DNA from: Bdellovibrio sp. 22V
GTDB lineage: Bacteria; Bdellovibrionota; Bdellovibrionia; Bdellovibrionales; Bdellovibrionaceae
Direction of reading: 5' to 3'
DNA: 64,000 bases
NCBI RefSeq assembly: GCF_030169785.1
Contig: NZ_CP125854.1
Span: 2,294,001 to 2,358,000, forward strand
Positions 33,906-43,519 of the stretch are shown piece by piece; position 1 is the first letter of the stretch, and every line of letters begins with the position of its first letter. The notes under the pieces are model-generated. The model was not told where the DNA came from, searched no databases, and was given only the letters and a program-made list of their open reading frames with translations. A program made the translations under genes and the position numbers.

Positions 33906-34883
33906 GTGAAAAAACAAGTTTTATTGTCACTGATTTTGGCGGGATCAATGGTTGCGGTTTCTGCACAAGCTGAAGAGCAAGCGCAAAACTCAAACGCGAA
34001 CACAAGCACTGTAAAAGTGACTGACGTTCAAAACAAAGACGAGAAGAAAGAAGACATCGACCAAGAGATCACGAATGCTCGTATGCGTTCTGAGTTGGGC
34101 TCTAAGTCTCAATGGTCTTTCAAATCTAGCTTGGGTTACTCTGGTGGATCTATCGAAAAACCATTCGATTCTATCCGTCCTAACTACCGTGCATCTGCAT
34201 CTATCGAATCTTTGACTGCGTTGTCTGGTAACGTAGGTGTTAACTACCGTGTTTCTAAAGGTGGTAACTTGTCATTGGGTACTGGCGTTGTTGTTATGGC
34301 TCCACTTGAGGGCGACATCACTAAGGATTTCCAAGATCCACGTGCTTCAAGACAAGGTGCTACTCAGAAGCGTTCACAAGTTTCTAACCCATACATCGAC
34401 TATAGCCACGGTTACCGTGCTATGGGCATGCAAATGATCTCTGGCATCACTTACACTCACTACACTGAGGAAGATGCTACTGATTACTACAACCTTTTGG
34501 GTAACGTTTCTTTGAGCCAAGTAGTATTGGCTGACCTTGGCGATTCTAAATGGCAAGGTGGCGTGTCTGTATCTTACGATAAAGACCTTACTAAAGGTGA
34601 TTTCAACGACGGTCTTCGTTATGACTACGGCGTTGGTTTGTTCCCATTTGCTGAGTACGCGTTCAACGACACTTACTCTTTCAGAACTGTATTCGGTTAC
34701 TTCCAATTCGCTTCTTACGAAGGTCAAAACGAATTGATCCAACTTGAGCCATATCAATCTATGGGCGTTGGTATCTCTGTAACTCGTGATATCTACTTGT
34801 ACCCTAACGTTCAATTCACTCCTAAAGACTTGCGTTCTGACAGAACGAACGTAGCTTTGTCTGCGAACTTGAACTTGTTCTAA
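33906..34883 (+). CDS. Abundant outer-membrane beta-barrel protein
   Basis: 325 residues from a GTG at 33906, favoured because AAAGGGA sits five bases upstream; an ATG at 33891 would include the Shine-Dalgarno in the coding region. The signal peptide ends A-Q-A-E. The mature part starts with an Asn/Gln/Asp-rich linker, followed by alternating beta-strands rich in Tyr, Gly and Ser and ending A-L-S-A-N-L-N-L-F, so a Bam-type C-terminal aromatic is present. Codon choice is strongly biased (TCT, GTA/GTT, AAC, TAC, CGT), unlike neighbours, which indicates very high expression. A porin-like role is likely. Confidence 0.8.
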   Translation: MKKQVLLSLILAGSMVAVSAQAEEQAQNSNANTSTVKVTDVQNKDEKKEDIDQEITNARMRSELGSKSQWSFKSSLGYSGGSIEKPFDSIRPNYRASASIESLTALSGNVGVNYRVSKGGNLSLGTGVVVMAPLEGDITKDFQDPRASRQGATQKRSQVSNPYIDYSHGYRAMGMQMISGITYTHYTEEDATDYYNLLGNVSLSQVVLADLGDSKWQGGVSVSYDKDLTKGDFNDGLRYDYGVGLFPFAEYAFNDTYSFRTVFGYFQFASYEGQNELIQLEPYQSMGVGISVTRDIYLYPNVQFTPKDLRSDRTNVALSANLNLF

Positions 34884-34912
34884 TTAAGACATCAGTTCTT
34901 ATCTAGAAAAAT

Positions 34913-34949
34913 AAAAAACCCACAGTCGCAAAACTGTGGGTTTTTTATT
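34913..34949. terminator. Very strong bidirectional terminator after the outer-membrane protein
   Basis: AAAAAACCCACAGT (34913-34926) and ACTGTGGGTTTTTT (34933-34946) form a 14-bp perfect stem around CGCAAA, then TTTTTATTTTT continues. It insulates this highly expressed gene. Confidence 0.92.
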
Positions 34950-34990
34950 TTTGCCATTCCTAGCAAAAAACCCCTTCGGGGCTGCCGCGA

Positions 34991-35014
34991 AAAAATGCCT
35001 TCCTGGCATTTTTG
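34991..35014. terminator. Second terminator hairpin before the DUF6790 gene
   Basis: AAAAATGCC (34991-34999) and GGCATTTTT (35005-35013) are perfect arms around a five-base loop. Together with the preceding CCCC-TTCG-GGGG hairpin (about 34971-34982), three stem-loops stand in a row between the plus- and minus-strand genes. Confidence 0.75.
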
Positions 35015-35032
35015 TGTTTTTGCGATCCTATG

Positions 35033-35536
35033 TTATTTGCCTTTAGGGCGAGAGATGTAGAGGAACCAGAAGCCTATCAGCGGCACAAGGATGTCGGTGT
35101 AAAAGATGATGCCGGCGTTGCCGGGGGCGAAGTTGTGATTTGCGATCATGTGATAGGCGTGCCCAGCCGCTGCGCCAAGTAGAAAGCAGCTCATACCTAT
35201 CACGGCTCCGATTCGTAAGCCGTAAGAGCCTTTAAAAGCTAAAAAGCCCACCACAGAGAAGCCGAGACTGGCAAAGCCCACTTCAGTTTGAAAGGGACTT
35301 GGTGACCATCCAATAAAGGCCGCCGACATGTCTCCGAAAAATGTGTGCATCACGAAGTTATAAAAGAACGTCGCACCAATCGCCCAAAACAAGTACTGCG
35401 AAAAAAAAGCTTCAATCGTGTTTTCGCGTGTTTTAGGCTTTCTGCGGGAAATGCTTTTCAGAAATCCAAAAAGAAATCCAATCAGCAAAAAAGTTAAAGT
35501 GAAGTTGGACAAGACAAAGCGGATGATAGCTTCCAT
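35033..35536 (-). CDS. Small integral membrane protein, DUF6790-like
   Basis: 167 residues, four or five hydrophobic helices. F-I-G-W-S-P-S-P-F-Q-x-E-V-G-F-A in the middle of the protein matches the conserved segment of DUF6790 proteins as I recall them. No function is known. It stands alone between the terminator cluster and the M23 peptidase gene, all on the minus strand except the porin. Confidence 0.65.
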   Translation of the reverse strand: MEAIIRFVLSNFTLTFLLIGFLFGFLKSISRRKPKTRENTIEAFFSQYLFWAIGATFFYNFVMHTFFGDMSAAFIGWSPSPFQTEVGFASLGFSVVGFLAFKGSYGLRIGAVIGMSCFLLGAAAGHAYHMIANHNFAPGNAGIIFYTDILVPLIGFWFLYISRPKGK

Positions 35537-35582
35537 AACCTAGAAACTCCGAAGCAAAGATGTCGTACAAGTTTAATTTAAA

Positions 35583-36164
35583 TTAAAGACCGGCTGTCAG
35601 TGGTTGTGGCAGCAACGGCAAAGGATCGATAGGCCCTTTGTTTTTGCGAATCTCAAAGTGCAAATGCACACCGGTCGCGCGGCCCGTTCTTCCCATCGCA
35701 CCAATCACTTCGCCTTGACGGACTTTTTGCCCTTCAGAAACGAGGATCTTATCAAAGTGCGCATAAAGAGTCGCCCAGCCTTCACCAGACTCCACCAAAA
35801 CCATTTTTCCGTAACCACGGAACTCACGGCCGGCATAAATCACCGTGCCTGATTGTGACGCCAAAATCGGCGTTCCTTTGGGGGCGGCAAGATCGATACC
35901 CAAATGCGGGCGTTTTTTATTAGGCAGAAATCCACGTGTCATGCGAGCACGATCCACAGGCCAATCGAAACTCATTTCTTTTTCGATAGTCGGGGCGTGA
36001 TCCGAAGCTGTCACGCGCGGAGTGTTATTTCCGGGCGCAAAGTATTCACGTGAAAGGGGGGTATGAAAAGTGGCGCAAGAGCCTAAGGCTCCCACAAGAA
36101 AAATGCTTCCTGCAAGTTTAACGAGCTGATTCCATCCTGGTGTCATACATTGAGTATACGACAT
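35583..36164 (-). CDS. LytM/M23-type zinc metallopeptidase lipoprotein
   Basis: 193 residues, signal segment followed by a lipobox L-G-S-C (Cys30). The M23 catalytic pattern is complete: H87-x-x-x-D91 (H-L-G-I-D), H136 in Y-A-H-F, and H167-L-H169 in G-V-H-L-H-F-E. It should cleave peptide crosslinks of peptidoglycan from the outer or inner membrane face, in own-wall remodelling or prey-wall modification (inference). GAGG precedes the start at 36164. It lies downstream of glyA, with no clear terminator between. Confidence 0.88.
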   Translation of the reverse strand: MSYTQCMTPGWNQLVKLAGSIFLVGALGSCATFHTPLSREYFAPGNNTPRVTASDHAPTIEKEMSFDWPVDRARMTRGFLPNKKRPHLGIDLAAPKGTPILASQSGTVIYAGREFRGYGKMVLVESGEGWATLYAHFDKILVSEGQKVRQGEVIGAMGRTGRATGVHLHFEIRKNKGPIDPLPLLPQPLTAGL

Positions 36165-36227
36165 AAGGCCTCGATTCCAAAATGTTATTTTGAATAAAGA
36201 GGCTCCGAAAATTCTAAAAAAGAAACA

Positions 36228-37475
36228 TTAGTAGATAGGAAATTGTTTGCAGAGTTGCTTCACATCTTCGTGAATTCTGTTTTTCAAAGTCGCATCTTCT
36301 GGATTATTGAGAACTTGAGCAATCCATTTTGCGATTTGTTTCATCTCGGCAACACCCATTCCTCTTGTGGTCAAAGCAGGAGTTCCGATACGAACACCAC
36401 TTGTGACAAACGGAGAGCGTTTTTCATTCGGAACCGTGTTCTTATTCACAGTGATGCCGGCTTCATCCAAAGAAGCTTCTGCCAATTTCCCTGTAATCTC
36501 GCGATCACTCAAATCAACAAGAATTAAGTGATTGTCTGTCCCGCCAGTCACCAATTTAAAACCTTGCGACAGCATTTCATCCGCAAGCGCTTTGGCATTT
36601 TTAATGACCTGTTCACTGTATTGTTTAAATTCAGGTTTCAAGGCTTCGCCGAAAGCCACGGCTTTACCTGCGATAATGTGCTCAAGAGGTCCGCCTTGGA
36701 TTCCCGGGAAGATGCGCGAATTCATCGTCTTCGCTTTTTCTTCAGAGTTCGTCAAAATCATACCGCCACGAGGACCACGCAAAGTTTTATGTGTCGTCGT
36801 TGTGATGTAATCCGCGTAAGGTGCTGGTGAAGGATGGTGTCCTGTCGCGACAAGACCTGCGAAGTGCGCCATATCAACAAGGAGTTGCGCACCCACTTCA
36901 TCCGCGATCTCTTTGAATTTTGCAAAATCCAGAAGGCGAGGGTAAGCGCTATAGCCGGCGATGATCAACTTCGGTTGCACTTCTTTCGCCGTCGCACGGA
37001 TTGTATCATAATTGATGCGGCCTGTTTCCGCGTCGAGTTTGTAAGACGCCGCTTTAAACAAAAGGCCTGAGAAGTTCACCGGAGATCCGTGAGTCAAATG
37101 CCCGCCATGAGAAAGATCCATTCCCAAAATGGTGTCGCCCGCTTTGCAAGCAGCCAAGTATACGGCCATGTTTGCTTGTGATCCCGAGTGCGGCTGAACG
37201 TTCGCATAAGACACGCCAAAAAGTTTTTTCGCGCGTTCGATAGCTAAAGTCTCTACCGTATCTACGTTCACGCAGCCGCCGTAATAGCGCTTGCCAGGGT
37301 AACCTTCCGCATACTTATTCGTGAGGATGGAGCCCTGCGCTTCCATAACAGCGCGTGAGGTGTAATTTTCAGATGCGATCATCTCAAGACCGAACTGTTG
37401 GCGCTCGGACTCTTTGTTGATGGCTGCTAAAACCTCAGGATCTACTTGAGATAGTGATAGGGACGTTGCATGCAT
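36228..37475 (-). CDS. glyA: Serine hydroxymethyltransferase
   Basis: 415 residues, standard length. The PLP lysine is K230 in [14 protein letters not shown]. The tetrahydrofolate/substrate loops ([13 protein letters not shown] near 55-67, S-G-S-Q-A-N-M-A near 97-104) are intact. It converts serine and tetrahydrofolate to glycine and methylene-tetrahydrofolate in the cytoplasm. GAGGAG precedes the ATG. It is the last gene of the yceD-to-glyA run, about 100 bp after rpiB, as often seen in bacteria. Confidence 0.97.
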   Translation of the reverse strand: MHATSLSLSQVDPEVLAAINKESERQQFGLEMIASENYTSRAVMEAQGSILTNKYAEGYPGKRYYGGCVNVDTVETLAIERAKKLFGVSYANVQPHSGSQANMAVYLAACKAGDTILGMDLSHGGHLTHGSPVNFSGLLFKAASYKLDAETGRINYDTIRATAKEVQPKLIIAGYSAYPRLLDFAKFKEIADEVGAQLLVDMAHFAGLVATGHHPSPAPYADYITTTTHKTLRGPRGGMILTNSEEKAKTMNSRIFPGIQGGPLEHIIAGKAVAFGEALKPEFKQYSEQVIKNAKALADEMLSQGFKLVTGGTDNHLILVDLSDREITGKLAEASLDEAGITVNKNTVPNEKRSPFVTSGVRIGTPALTTRGMGVAEMKQIAKWIAQVLNNPEDATLKNRIHEDVKQLCKQFPIY

Positions 37476-37506
37476 AAGACTCTCCTCGTGATAGACATCT
37501 CAAGTA

Positions 37507-37523
37507 TCCCTTGAATAAAGGGA
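37507..37523 (-). repeat. Short hairpin between rpiB and glyA
   Basis: TCCCTT (37507-37512) and AAGGGA (37518-37523) pair perfectly around GAATA. Read on the minus strand it precedes glyA and is not followed by a T-run, so it is not a strong terminator. It could act on mRNA stability or partial termination. Confidence 0.35.
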
Positions 37524-37572
37524 ATTTAAAAGCCTCAACGGACCGCAATAGTTTTCGTACTAAGAGAGAGAT

Positions 37573-38046
37573 TTAAGAGCAACTCGCAGAGAGTTTATCA
37601 ACTCGACGTTGGTGTCGTCCGCCTTCGAATTTTCCGGCAAAAAAAGCGCGGACCATTTTGATGGCTTGGTCTGGAGATGTGAAGCGGGCACTTAAACAAA
37701 GTACATTCGCATTATTATGTTCACGACTCAGGCGTGCGATATCTTCATTCCAGCAAAGAGCCGCACGAATTTCAGGATAACGGTTGGCTCTGATCGCCAT
37801 ACCCTGTCCTGAGCCGCAAATCAGCAAACCAAGAGCTTCGCCATCTGCGGAATCAGTTATGTTTTTCGATTTATTTTGAAGTTCTACTTGAACTAATTTT
37901 TTGCAAACCTGATCGGCATAGTCGGGGTAGTCTACGGATTCTCCACTGTGAGTTCCCATGTCTTGCCATTGAAACTCCGGGAAGGCTGCCATCACTTTAA
38001 GTTTTAAATCCAAACCTGCGTGATCACAACCCGTGTAAACTACCAT
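37573..38046 (-). CDS. rpiB: Ribose-5-phosphate isomerase B
   Basis: 157 residues. It has the LacAB/RpiB pattern: C-D-H-A-G at the N-terminus, the G-E-S-V-D-Y-P-D-Y-A region near 35-44, and the phosphate/active-site loop L-I-C-G-S-G-Q-G-M-A-I-R-A-N, in which the base cysteine is kept. It interconverts ribose 5-phosphate and ribulose 5-phosphate. It begins 7 bp after the fabF stop and precedes glyA. An internal spacer (about residues 53-67, Asn/Ser/Lys-rich) is a small insertion relative to typical RpiB. Confidence 0.93.
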   Translation of the reverse strand: MVVYTGCDHAGLDLKLKVMAAFPEFQWQDMGTHSGESVDYPDYADQVCKKLVQVELQNKSKNITDSADGEALGLLICGSGQGMAIRANRYPEIRAALCWNEDIARLSREHNNANVLCLSARFTSPDQAIKMVRAFFAGKFEGGRHQRRVDKLSASCS

Positions 38047-38053
38047 GCTCCAC

Positions 38054-39322
38054 CTATTTCAGTTTTGAGAAAATCATGCTGGCGTTTGTACCGCCGAAAC
38101 CAAAGCTGTTATTGATAACATTATCAATCTTGCCTTCACGAGCTTTGTTAGGAACGTAATCCAAATCGCAGTCTTCGCTAGGGTTTTCGAGATTGATTGT
38201 TGGTGGTACCATTTGATCGCGAATCGCCATCACACAGAAAGCAGACTCGATAGCACCTGCCGCGCCCAAAGCGTGACCTGTCATAGACTTCGTTGAGGAA
38301 ATCCAGACTTTTTTCGCGTGATCACCCAAAAGACGTTTAATAGCCGCGGACTCAAGACCGTCTCCCACAGGAGTGCTTGTGCCGTGGGCGTTTACGTATT
38401 GAATGTCAGAAGGTTGCAAGCCAGAATCTTCCAAAGCCGCTTTCATGGCACGATATCCGCCTTCACCCTCAGGAGCCGGAGATGTCATGTGATAAGCGTC
38501 TGAAGACACACCATAGCCTGTGACTTCGCAAAGAATCTTAGCGCCGCGTTTTTCAGCGTGCTCAAGAGACTCAAGGCAAAGAACGGCAGCGCCTTCCGCA
38601 AGAACAAAACCATCACGGTCTTTATCCCAAGGACGGCTGGCTTTTTCCGGAGCATCGTTGCGAGTGGAAAGAGCTCTCATAGAAGCAAATCCGCCGACAG
38701 CAAGTCCACAGATTGTGCTTTCCGCTCCGCCCGCAAGCATCACGTCCGTATTGCCATCACGAATGTAGCGAACGGCATCACCGATAGAGTGAACGCCGGA
38801 AGCACATGCCGATGTGATGGAATAGTTAGGACCTTTTAGTCCCAACGCGATAGAAACTTGTCCCGCTGCCAAGTTTGTAATGACAGCAGGGATGAAGAAA
38901 GGACTGATACGACCCGGTCCTTTATCTTTCATCTTGATCGACGTTTCTTCGATAGTGTGAAGACCACCGATGCCCACGCCGATAATCACTCCCGTTTGAT
39001 CTTTCACTTCCGAAGTCAGCTCCAATTTAGCCATTTCAATGGCCATTTTTGAAGCTGCGATCGAGTAGTGAATGAACTCGTCCATCTTCTTTTGCTCTTT
39101 CTTTTCGATGTAAAGATCTGGATTAAATCCTTTCACTTCACCGGCAAAAGTCACATCGAATCCTGTCGTGTCGAACTTCGTGATCTTGGCAATGCCAGAT
39201 TGACCACGAATTGCGGCAGCCCAACTCTCCTCAATGGTGTTTCCAAGGGGAGTGACGGCGCCCACTCCAGTGACGACTACTCTTCTTTGTGGTTTTGATG
39301 GACGTTCAAATCGGGAGTTCAT
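38054..39322 (-). CDS. fabF: Beta-ketoacyl-ACP synthase II
   Basis: 422 residues. The thiolase-fold catalytic triad is present: C173 in S-A-C-A-S-G-V-H, a histidine in N-A-H-G-T-S-T-P and one in T-G-H-A-L-G-A-A-G. The N-terminus ([15 protein letters not shown]) is standard. It elongates acyl-ACP in type II fatty acid synthesis. It sits directly after acpP with a 6-bp gap, the common gene order. About ten basic N-terminal residues precede the usual start of the family. Confidence 0.97.
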   Translation of the reverse strand: MNSRFERPSKPQRRVVVTGVGAVTPLGNTIEESWAAAIRGQSGIAKITKFDTTGFDVTFAGEVKGFNPDLYIEKKEQKKMDEFIHYSIAASKMAIEMAKLELTSEVKDQTGVIIGVGIGGLHTIEETSIKMKDKGPGRISPFFIPAVITNLAAGQVSIALGLKGPNYSITSACASGVHSIGDAVRYIRDGNTDVMLAGGAESTICGLAVGGFASMRALSTRNDAPEKASRPWDKDRDGFVLAEGAAVLCLESLEHAEKRGAKILCEVTGYGVSSDAYHMTSPAPEGEGGYRAMKAALEDSGLQPSDIQYVNAHGTSTPVGDGLESAAIKRLLGDHAKKVWISSTKSMTGHALGAAGAIESAFCVMAIRDQMVPPTINLENPSEDCDLDYVPNKAREGKIDNVINNSFGFGGTNASMIFSKLK

Positions 39323-39328
39323 AATAAA

Positions 39329-39565
39329 TTAAGCTTTTCCTTTTTTCTCAAGGTAAGAAGCTACGTCTTGAACAGTCTTAAGCTTTTCAGCGTCTTCGTC
39401 TGGAATTTCAAGATCGAATTCTTCTTCCATTGCCATCACAAGTTCAACGATATCAAGGCTGTCTGCACCTAGGTCGTCGATGAAAGAAGCTTCAGGCTTA
39501 ACTTTATCTGGATCTACGCCTAATTGCTCAACGATGATGTCTTTTACTTTTGGATGAATTGCCAT
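39329..39565 (-). CDS. acpP: Acyl carrier protein
   Basis: 78 residues from the ATG at 39565, fixed by the perfect AGGAGG six bases upstream; the frame is open further back to 39670 but only as a shadow. The attachment serine is in the D-S-L motif of [10 protein letters not shown], and the protein is strongly acidic. It carries acyl intermediates on 4'-phosphopantetheine for FabD, FabG, FabF and FabH, which are encoded in the same operon. Confidence 0.97.
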   Translation of the reverse strand: MAIHPKVKDIIVEQLGVDPDKVKPEASFIDDLGADSLDIVELVMAMEEEFDLEIPDEDAEKLKTVQDVASYLEKKGKA

Positions 39566-39696
39566 TTGTCCTCCTAATATGCGTTCATCTATTTTAAATC
39601 TCAAGTCCAGTGCAGGCTCATCTGCGTTACATTGCTTTAAAGCCTGTCGCGTTTTTCCGTCAGAACTCAATGCGAGCTCTATTAACGAAAAAACTT

Positions 39697-40446
39697 TTAA
39701 TTCATGTGCATTCCGCCATTTACATCCAGAGTGTGTCCTGTGATGTATTTTGATTCGTCACTCAGTAAGAAACGAACGGCTTGTGCAACATCATTTCCTT
39801 CGCCGATTTTCTGCAAAGGAATACGTTCCATCATTTTGTTTTTTACGTCTTCAGAAAGAACATCCGTCATTTCTGTCGCGATAAAACCAGGAGCGACATT
39901 GTTCACGCGCACATTGCGAGAAGCAAGCTCCAAAGCCACGGATTTCGCAAATGCGATTGTTCCAGCTTTAGAAGCAGCGTAGTTCGCTTGTCCTGCGTTT
40001 CCAGTTTCGCCGATGATGGAAGTGATGTTCACGATCGAACCCTTGCGTGCCTTCATCATTTGTTTTGTGAAAGCTTTCGTCACTAAGAAAGTGCCGCGCA
40101 AGTTCGTGTTAATAACTGAATCGAAATCTTCTGCTTTCATGCGCAGAAGAAGTTGGTCTTTCGTGATACCGGCATTGTTCACAACGCCGTCCACCTCAGG
40201 CCATTTTTCAAGAATATGTTCAACGGCTTCATTCACAGAAGTTTCGTTAGCGATATCCATTTTGATATAGAAGTGACCTTCGCCAGGAAGAGTGTGGGCC
40301 ACTTGTTGGGCTGCTTCTTCGCGGGAAGAGTAGGTGAAAGCGACTTGTGCGCCTTCTTCAGCAAGGAGCTTCACAATCGAAGCTCCGATTCCGCGGCTTC
40401 CGCCGGTAACGACAATTTTCTTTCCTTGAAGCGATTTTCCGCTCAT
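39697..40446 (-). CDS. fabG: 3-oxoacyl-ACP reductase
   Basis: 249 residues from the ATG at 40446 (AAGGA eight bases upstream); a TTG two codons earlier is less likely. It is a classical short-chain dehydrogenase: NADPH loop [12 protein letters not shown] near residue 89, catalytic Ser in N-I-T-S-I-I-G and Y-A-A-S-K. It reduces beta-ketoacyl-ACP. It follows fabD and precedes acpP, the usual order. Confidence 0.96.
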   Translation of the reverse strand: MSGKSLQGKKIVVTGGSRGIGASIVKLLAEEGAQVAFTYSSREEAAQQVAHTLPGEGHFYIKMDIANETSVNEAVEHILEKWPEVDGVVNNAGITKDQLLLRMKAEDFDSVINTNLRGTFLVTKAFTKQMMKARKGSIVNITSIIGETGNAGQANYAASKAGTIAFAKSVALELASRNVRVNNVAPGFIATEMTDVLSEDVKNKMMERIPLQKIGEGNDVAQAVRFLLSDESKYITGHTLDVNGGMHMN

Positions 40447-40504
40447 GTGCAAAATCCTTTTTTCAGCACACTTTGACCGAACTCTGAATAAAGCTCAAGA
40501 AATT

Positions 40505-41479
40505 TCAATGACTCGAAGCTTTCAAAAATTCCTCAATAGTTTTGAGGTCTTCCGCGCTTGTTGTAGTCATCACTTTAAAGAAATCGCCATCAATCTTTTT
40601 CAGCAATCCCTGCAGAACTTTTCCTGCTCCACACTCGATCACGTGGGCATGTCCCATGGATTTCAAAGTTTCCATACTCTGAGTCCAACGCACAGGAGCC
40701 GACACCTGGCGAATCAAGTTTTCGCGCAAAGGAGTGCCTTCTGTTTCGGCCTTCGCATGGAAGTTTTGAATGATCGGGAACGCCGCTTTCTTGAACTCCA
40801 TTGCAGTCAGAACTTCCCGCATTTTGTCTTCAGCAGGTTTCATCATTTCGCAATGAAAAGGCGCTGATACAGAAAGAGGAATCAATTTCGCGCGTTTTGG
40901 AGCTTCCGTGAAAATCAATTCCGGTTTGAAGTTGTCTTTCAACCAATCAATCGCTTTTTGCGAACCAGAGATAACAATCTGTCCAGGAGAGTTGAAGTTC
41001 GCTGCAGAGAGAGGGGCAAAGCCGGAATTTTTCACAACGTACGTACAAAGAGTTTCAACTTGCTCTGGCTCTAAACCAAGCACTGCAACCATTCCGCCTT
41101 GACCGACAGGAACTGCAGATTGCATCGCTTGACCGCGAGTGCGAACCGCGCGCAAAGCTTCGTCAAAACGAATGACGTCAGCCGCAACAAGAGCCGCGTA
41201 TTCACCGATCGAGTGGCCCGCAGCCGCGACGATTTTTGGCGAGTACTCTTTGCGCAAAACTCTTTGTGTCGCTGTCGAAACCAGAAGCAGAGCCGGCTGA
41301 GTGTTTTCCGTCAAAGCCAATTCCGCTTCGCTGCCTTCGAAGCACAGCTTTTTCATATCTTGCTGCAAAGCCTCGGAAGCTTCTTCGAATGTTTCTTGCG
41401 CGATTTGAAAGTTATCAAACAAAAAACGGCCCATGCCAGGTTGCTGGCTGCCTTGTCCAGGAAATGCTAATGTAAACAT
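40505..41479 (-). CDS. fabD: Malonyl-CoA:ACP transacylase
   Basis: 324 residues. G-Q-G-S-Q-Q-P-G-M-G at residues 8-17 and the nucleophile elbow G-H-S-I-G-E-Y-A are diagnostic, and the active histidine lies in S-A-P-F-H-C-E-M-M. It loads malonyl groups onto ACP. It begins a few bases after the fabH stop and is followed by fabG. Confidence 0.97.
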   Translation of the reverse strand: MFTLAFPGQGSQQPGMGRFLFDNFQIAQETFEEASEALQQDMKKLCFEGSEAELALTENTQPALLLVSTATQRVLRKEYSPKIVAAAGHSIGEYAALVAADVIRFDEALRAVRTRGQAMQSAVPVGQGGMVAVLGLEPEQVETLCTYVVKNSGFAPLSAANFNSPGQIVISGSQKAIDWLKDNFKPELIFTEAPKRAKLIPLSVSAPFHCEMMKPAEDKMREVLTAMEFKKAAFPIIQNFHAKAETEGTPLRENLIRQVSAPVRWTQSMETLKSMGHAHVIECGAGKVLQGLLKKIDGDFFKVMTTTSAEDLKTIEEFLKASSH

Positions 41480-41482
41480 GTT

Positions 41483-42478
41483 TTAGTACCTCAAAAGAAT
41501 ACTACCGGAAGTAAGACCTGCGCCAAACGCAGTCAAAAGAATAGTTTGTCCTCTTTTGATTTTTCCGGTTTTCACGGCCCAATCAAAGGCCAAAGGAATG
41601 GACGCAGCGGACGTGTTACCAGTTTCGTTTAAGTAAACGATCACGCGCTCCATAGGGAATTTAAATTGATCAGCCACAGCTTCGATAATGCGCTTGTTGG
41701 CTTGGTGAGGAACGATCCAGTCGACTTGATCTGGAGCGACCTTGTTGTGCTCCATCGCCTCTTGGCAGCACAATGCCATCGTACGTACGGCATTTTTGAA
41801 AATCTCACGGCCCTTCATAGTCATGAAGTTGAGGCCTTTGTCGATGGCTTCGTGAGATTGTGGAATTTTACTTCCACCAGAAGGAAGAATCAAAAGATCC
41901 GCAAGGTTGCCATCCGCATGCATGTGAGAACTCTCGATAAGATTTTTCTCATTTTCATTTGCACGAGAAACAACCCACGCACCAGCACCATCACCAAAGA
42001 GGATGCAAGTTTCGCGGTCTTTGTAGTTCATGTAACGAGTAAGAACTTCAGCGCCGACAACAAGAATGTTTTTATACATTCCTGAGCGAATGAACTGGTC
42101 AGCTACGGAAACGCCATAGATAAAACCAGAGCAAGCCGCGTTGATATCAAAAGACATCACGTTGCGTGCACCGAGTTTTGCTTGCAAGAAAGCGGCAGTT
42201 GAAGGCATCTGATGGTCACCAGTGACGGTGCCCACGATAATCATATCAAGATCTTCAACTTTAATATTGGCGTCTTCGAGAGCTCGCTTAGCAGCGACAA
42301 GACAGAGATCTGACGTAGCTTCGTCAGCATGTGCGACATGGCGGCGTTCGATCCCGGTTCTTTCAACAATCCATTGATCGCTCGTCTCTACCATTTTTTC
42401 GAGATCAAAGTTCGTGAGAACTTTCTCTGGTAGATACGAGCCTATCCCTGCAACTCGAGATCGATACATTCCTGCCAT
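41483..42478 (-). CDS. fabH: Beta-ketoacyl-ACP synthase III
   Basis: 331 residues. The catalytic cysteine is in N-A-A-C-S-G-F-I, the histidine in V-P-H-Q-A-N-K-R-I and the asparagine in G-N-T-S-A-A-S-I-P. It starts fatty acid synthesis by condensing acyl-CoA with malonyl-ACP. It begins 23 bp after rpmF; in many bacteria plsX lies between these genes and is missing here. ATG codons at 42478 and 42469 are both possible starts; the former has AAGG nine bases upstream. Confidence 0.97.
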   Translation of the reverse strand: MAGMYRSRVAGIGSYLPEKVLTNFDLEKMVETSDQWIVERTGIERRHVAHADEATSDLCLVAAKRALEDANIKVEDLDMIIVGTVTGDHQMPSTAAFLQAKLGARNVMSFDINAACSGFIYGVSVADQFIRSGMYKNILVVGAEVLTRYMNYKDRETCILFGDGAGAWVVSRANENEKNLIESSHMHADGNLADLLILPSGGSKIPQSHEAIDKGLNFMTMKGREIFKNAVRTMALCCQEAMEHNKVAPDQVDWIVPHQANKRIIEAVADQFKFPMERVIVYLNETGNTSAASIPLAFDWAVKTGKIKRGQTILLTAFGAGLTSGSILLRY

Positions 42479-42501
42479 GGAGTCAACCTTGCTTTAAGTT
42501 A

Positions 42502-42687
42502 TTACTTCGCTGCGCTGATTTGTTTGCCTTTGTAGTACAAAGCGCCATCAGCACCTTTGTGTGCGCGGTGAGGACGGATCAATTCGCCCGTTTTTTTCTC
42601 GATAGCGATAGCTGGAGTATCCAAACCATCGTGTGAGCGGCGCATATCACGGCGTGAGCGAGACGTTTTCTTCTTAGGAGTTGGCAT
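42502..42687 (-). CDS. rpmF: Ribosomal protein L32
   Basis: 61 residues, very basic, starting M-P-T-P-K-K-K-T-S-R-S-R-R-D-M-R-R-S, the universal L32 start. It lacks the C-x-x-C zinc ribbon of many L32 proteins, so it is a zinc-independent form. It lies between yceD and fabH as usual. GAGG precedes the start codon. Confidence 0.96.
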   Translation of the reverse strand: MPTPKKKTSRSRRDMRRSHDGLDTPAIAIEKKTGELIRPHRAHKGADGALYYKGKQISAAK

Positions 42688-42758
42688 TTCGAACCTCTTT
42701 TAAAGTCATTGGTAATGAAGCACGTTAATTTAACCAAAGAATGATAAAAATCAACCCT

Positions 42759-43313
42759 TTAATTGATTTTTATATTCTTTAAAACCGCAAAAGGATTAGC
42801 CGGCTTCTCGAGAGGGAGTTCCTCATCGTAGCTAAAGCTTTGTCCTTTCACGGGAATTTTGCAAATTGAGCAATCTCCATTTTCATCCTCAGGGCCGGCC
42901 GGATTAAAAGGCGCAGCAAGAGCGATAACTTCATGGATATACTCGCCAATATCAAATAGATGCCCCTCATATTCAGAGACATCTGGGCCTTCCTCAGGGA
43001 GGTCACTCACGTGGTTGACCTTGGAATATTTACTGCCGCGAGGCTGGCTTTGTTTGGGGATGAGGATTTCGTGAAACTTCTCATTTACGGGGAAAGCGAT
43101 CTCGATACCGCAGCGTGAGCACTGCTCCGGCGTTTTCGTGCGCACTTTACCTACAAGTTCGAAGTCTTTGGAGTTTAAAGGCTTCACAAAGAATTCGGCG
43201 TCGTAATGAGCGCCGCCAATAAGATCCTTCAAAACGGCGTTCAATTCGCCTGTTTGAGAGTTGTATTGATAGGATCTTCCTTCTTCAGGAATTTCAGTCA
43301 GATTGATTTTCAT
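42759..43313 (-). CDS. yceD: YceD/DUF177 family protein
   Basis: 184 residues, first gene of the rpmF-fab operon, preceded by AGGAGT. The DUF177 pattern is visible: C-S-R-C in the middle (E-Q-C-S-R-C-G-I), an acidic D-L-P-E-E-G-P-D region and a second pair C-S-I-C near the C-terminus, suggesting a metal site. The family is implicated in 23S rRNA accumulation in plants and bacteria. Coupling to rpmF is widely conserved. Confidence 0.9.
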   Translation of the reverse strand: MKINLTEIPEEGRSYQYNSQTGELNAVLKDLIGGAHYDAEFFVKPLNSKDFELVGKVRTKTPEQCSRCGIEIAFPVNEKFHEILIPKQSQPRGSKYSKVNHVSDLPEEGPDVSEYEGHLFDIGEYIHEVIALAAPFNPAGPEDENGDCSICKIPVKGQSFSYDEELPLEKPANPFAVLKNIKIN

Positions 43314-43519
43314 AGGTTCACTCCTTCGGCCATCCTACGCCCCTTAAGGCAAGGCTGCCACCGCACAAGGTCTAGGTCTTTGCCCTCTTTTTAGGGCCTT
43401 TGGCGGACGGACTGTTCTATTAGATATGGGGCGGTTGGTCAAGGTTTGTTTTCGTCGAGGGAGGCTTGAGGTCTCGGGGCCGAGGAGTAGTCTGGATCTT
43501 GAAGTCTAAGGGGGTTCCT

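Noticed and set aside
36528-37070. Plus-strand ORFs inside glyA
   Set aside because: Antisense shadows of a conserved gene.
39566-39670. N-terminal extension of acyl carrier protein by 35 residues
   Set aside because: The perfect AGGAGG before the ATG at 39565 and normal ACP length fix the start there.
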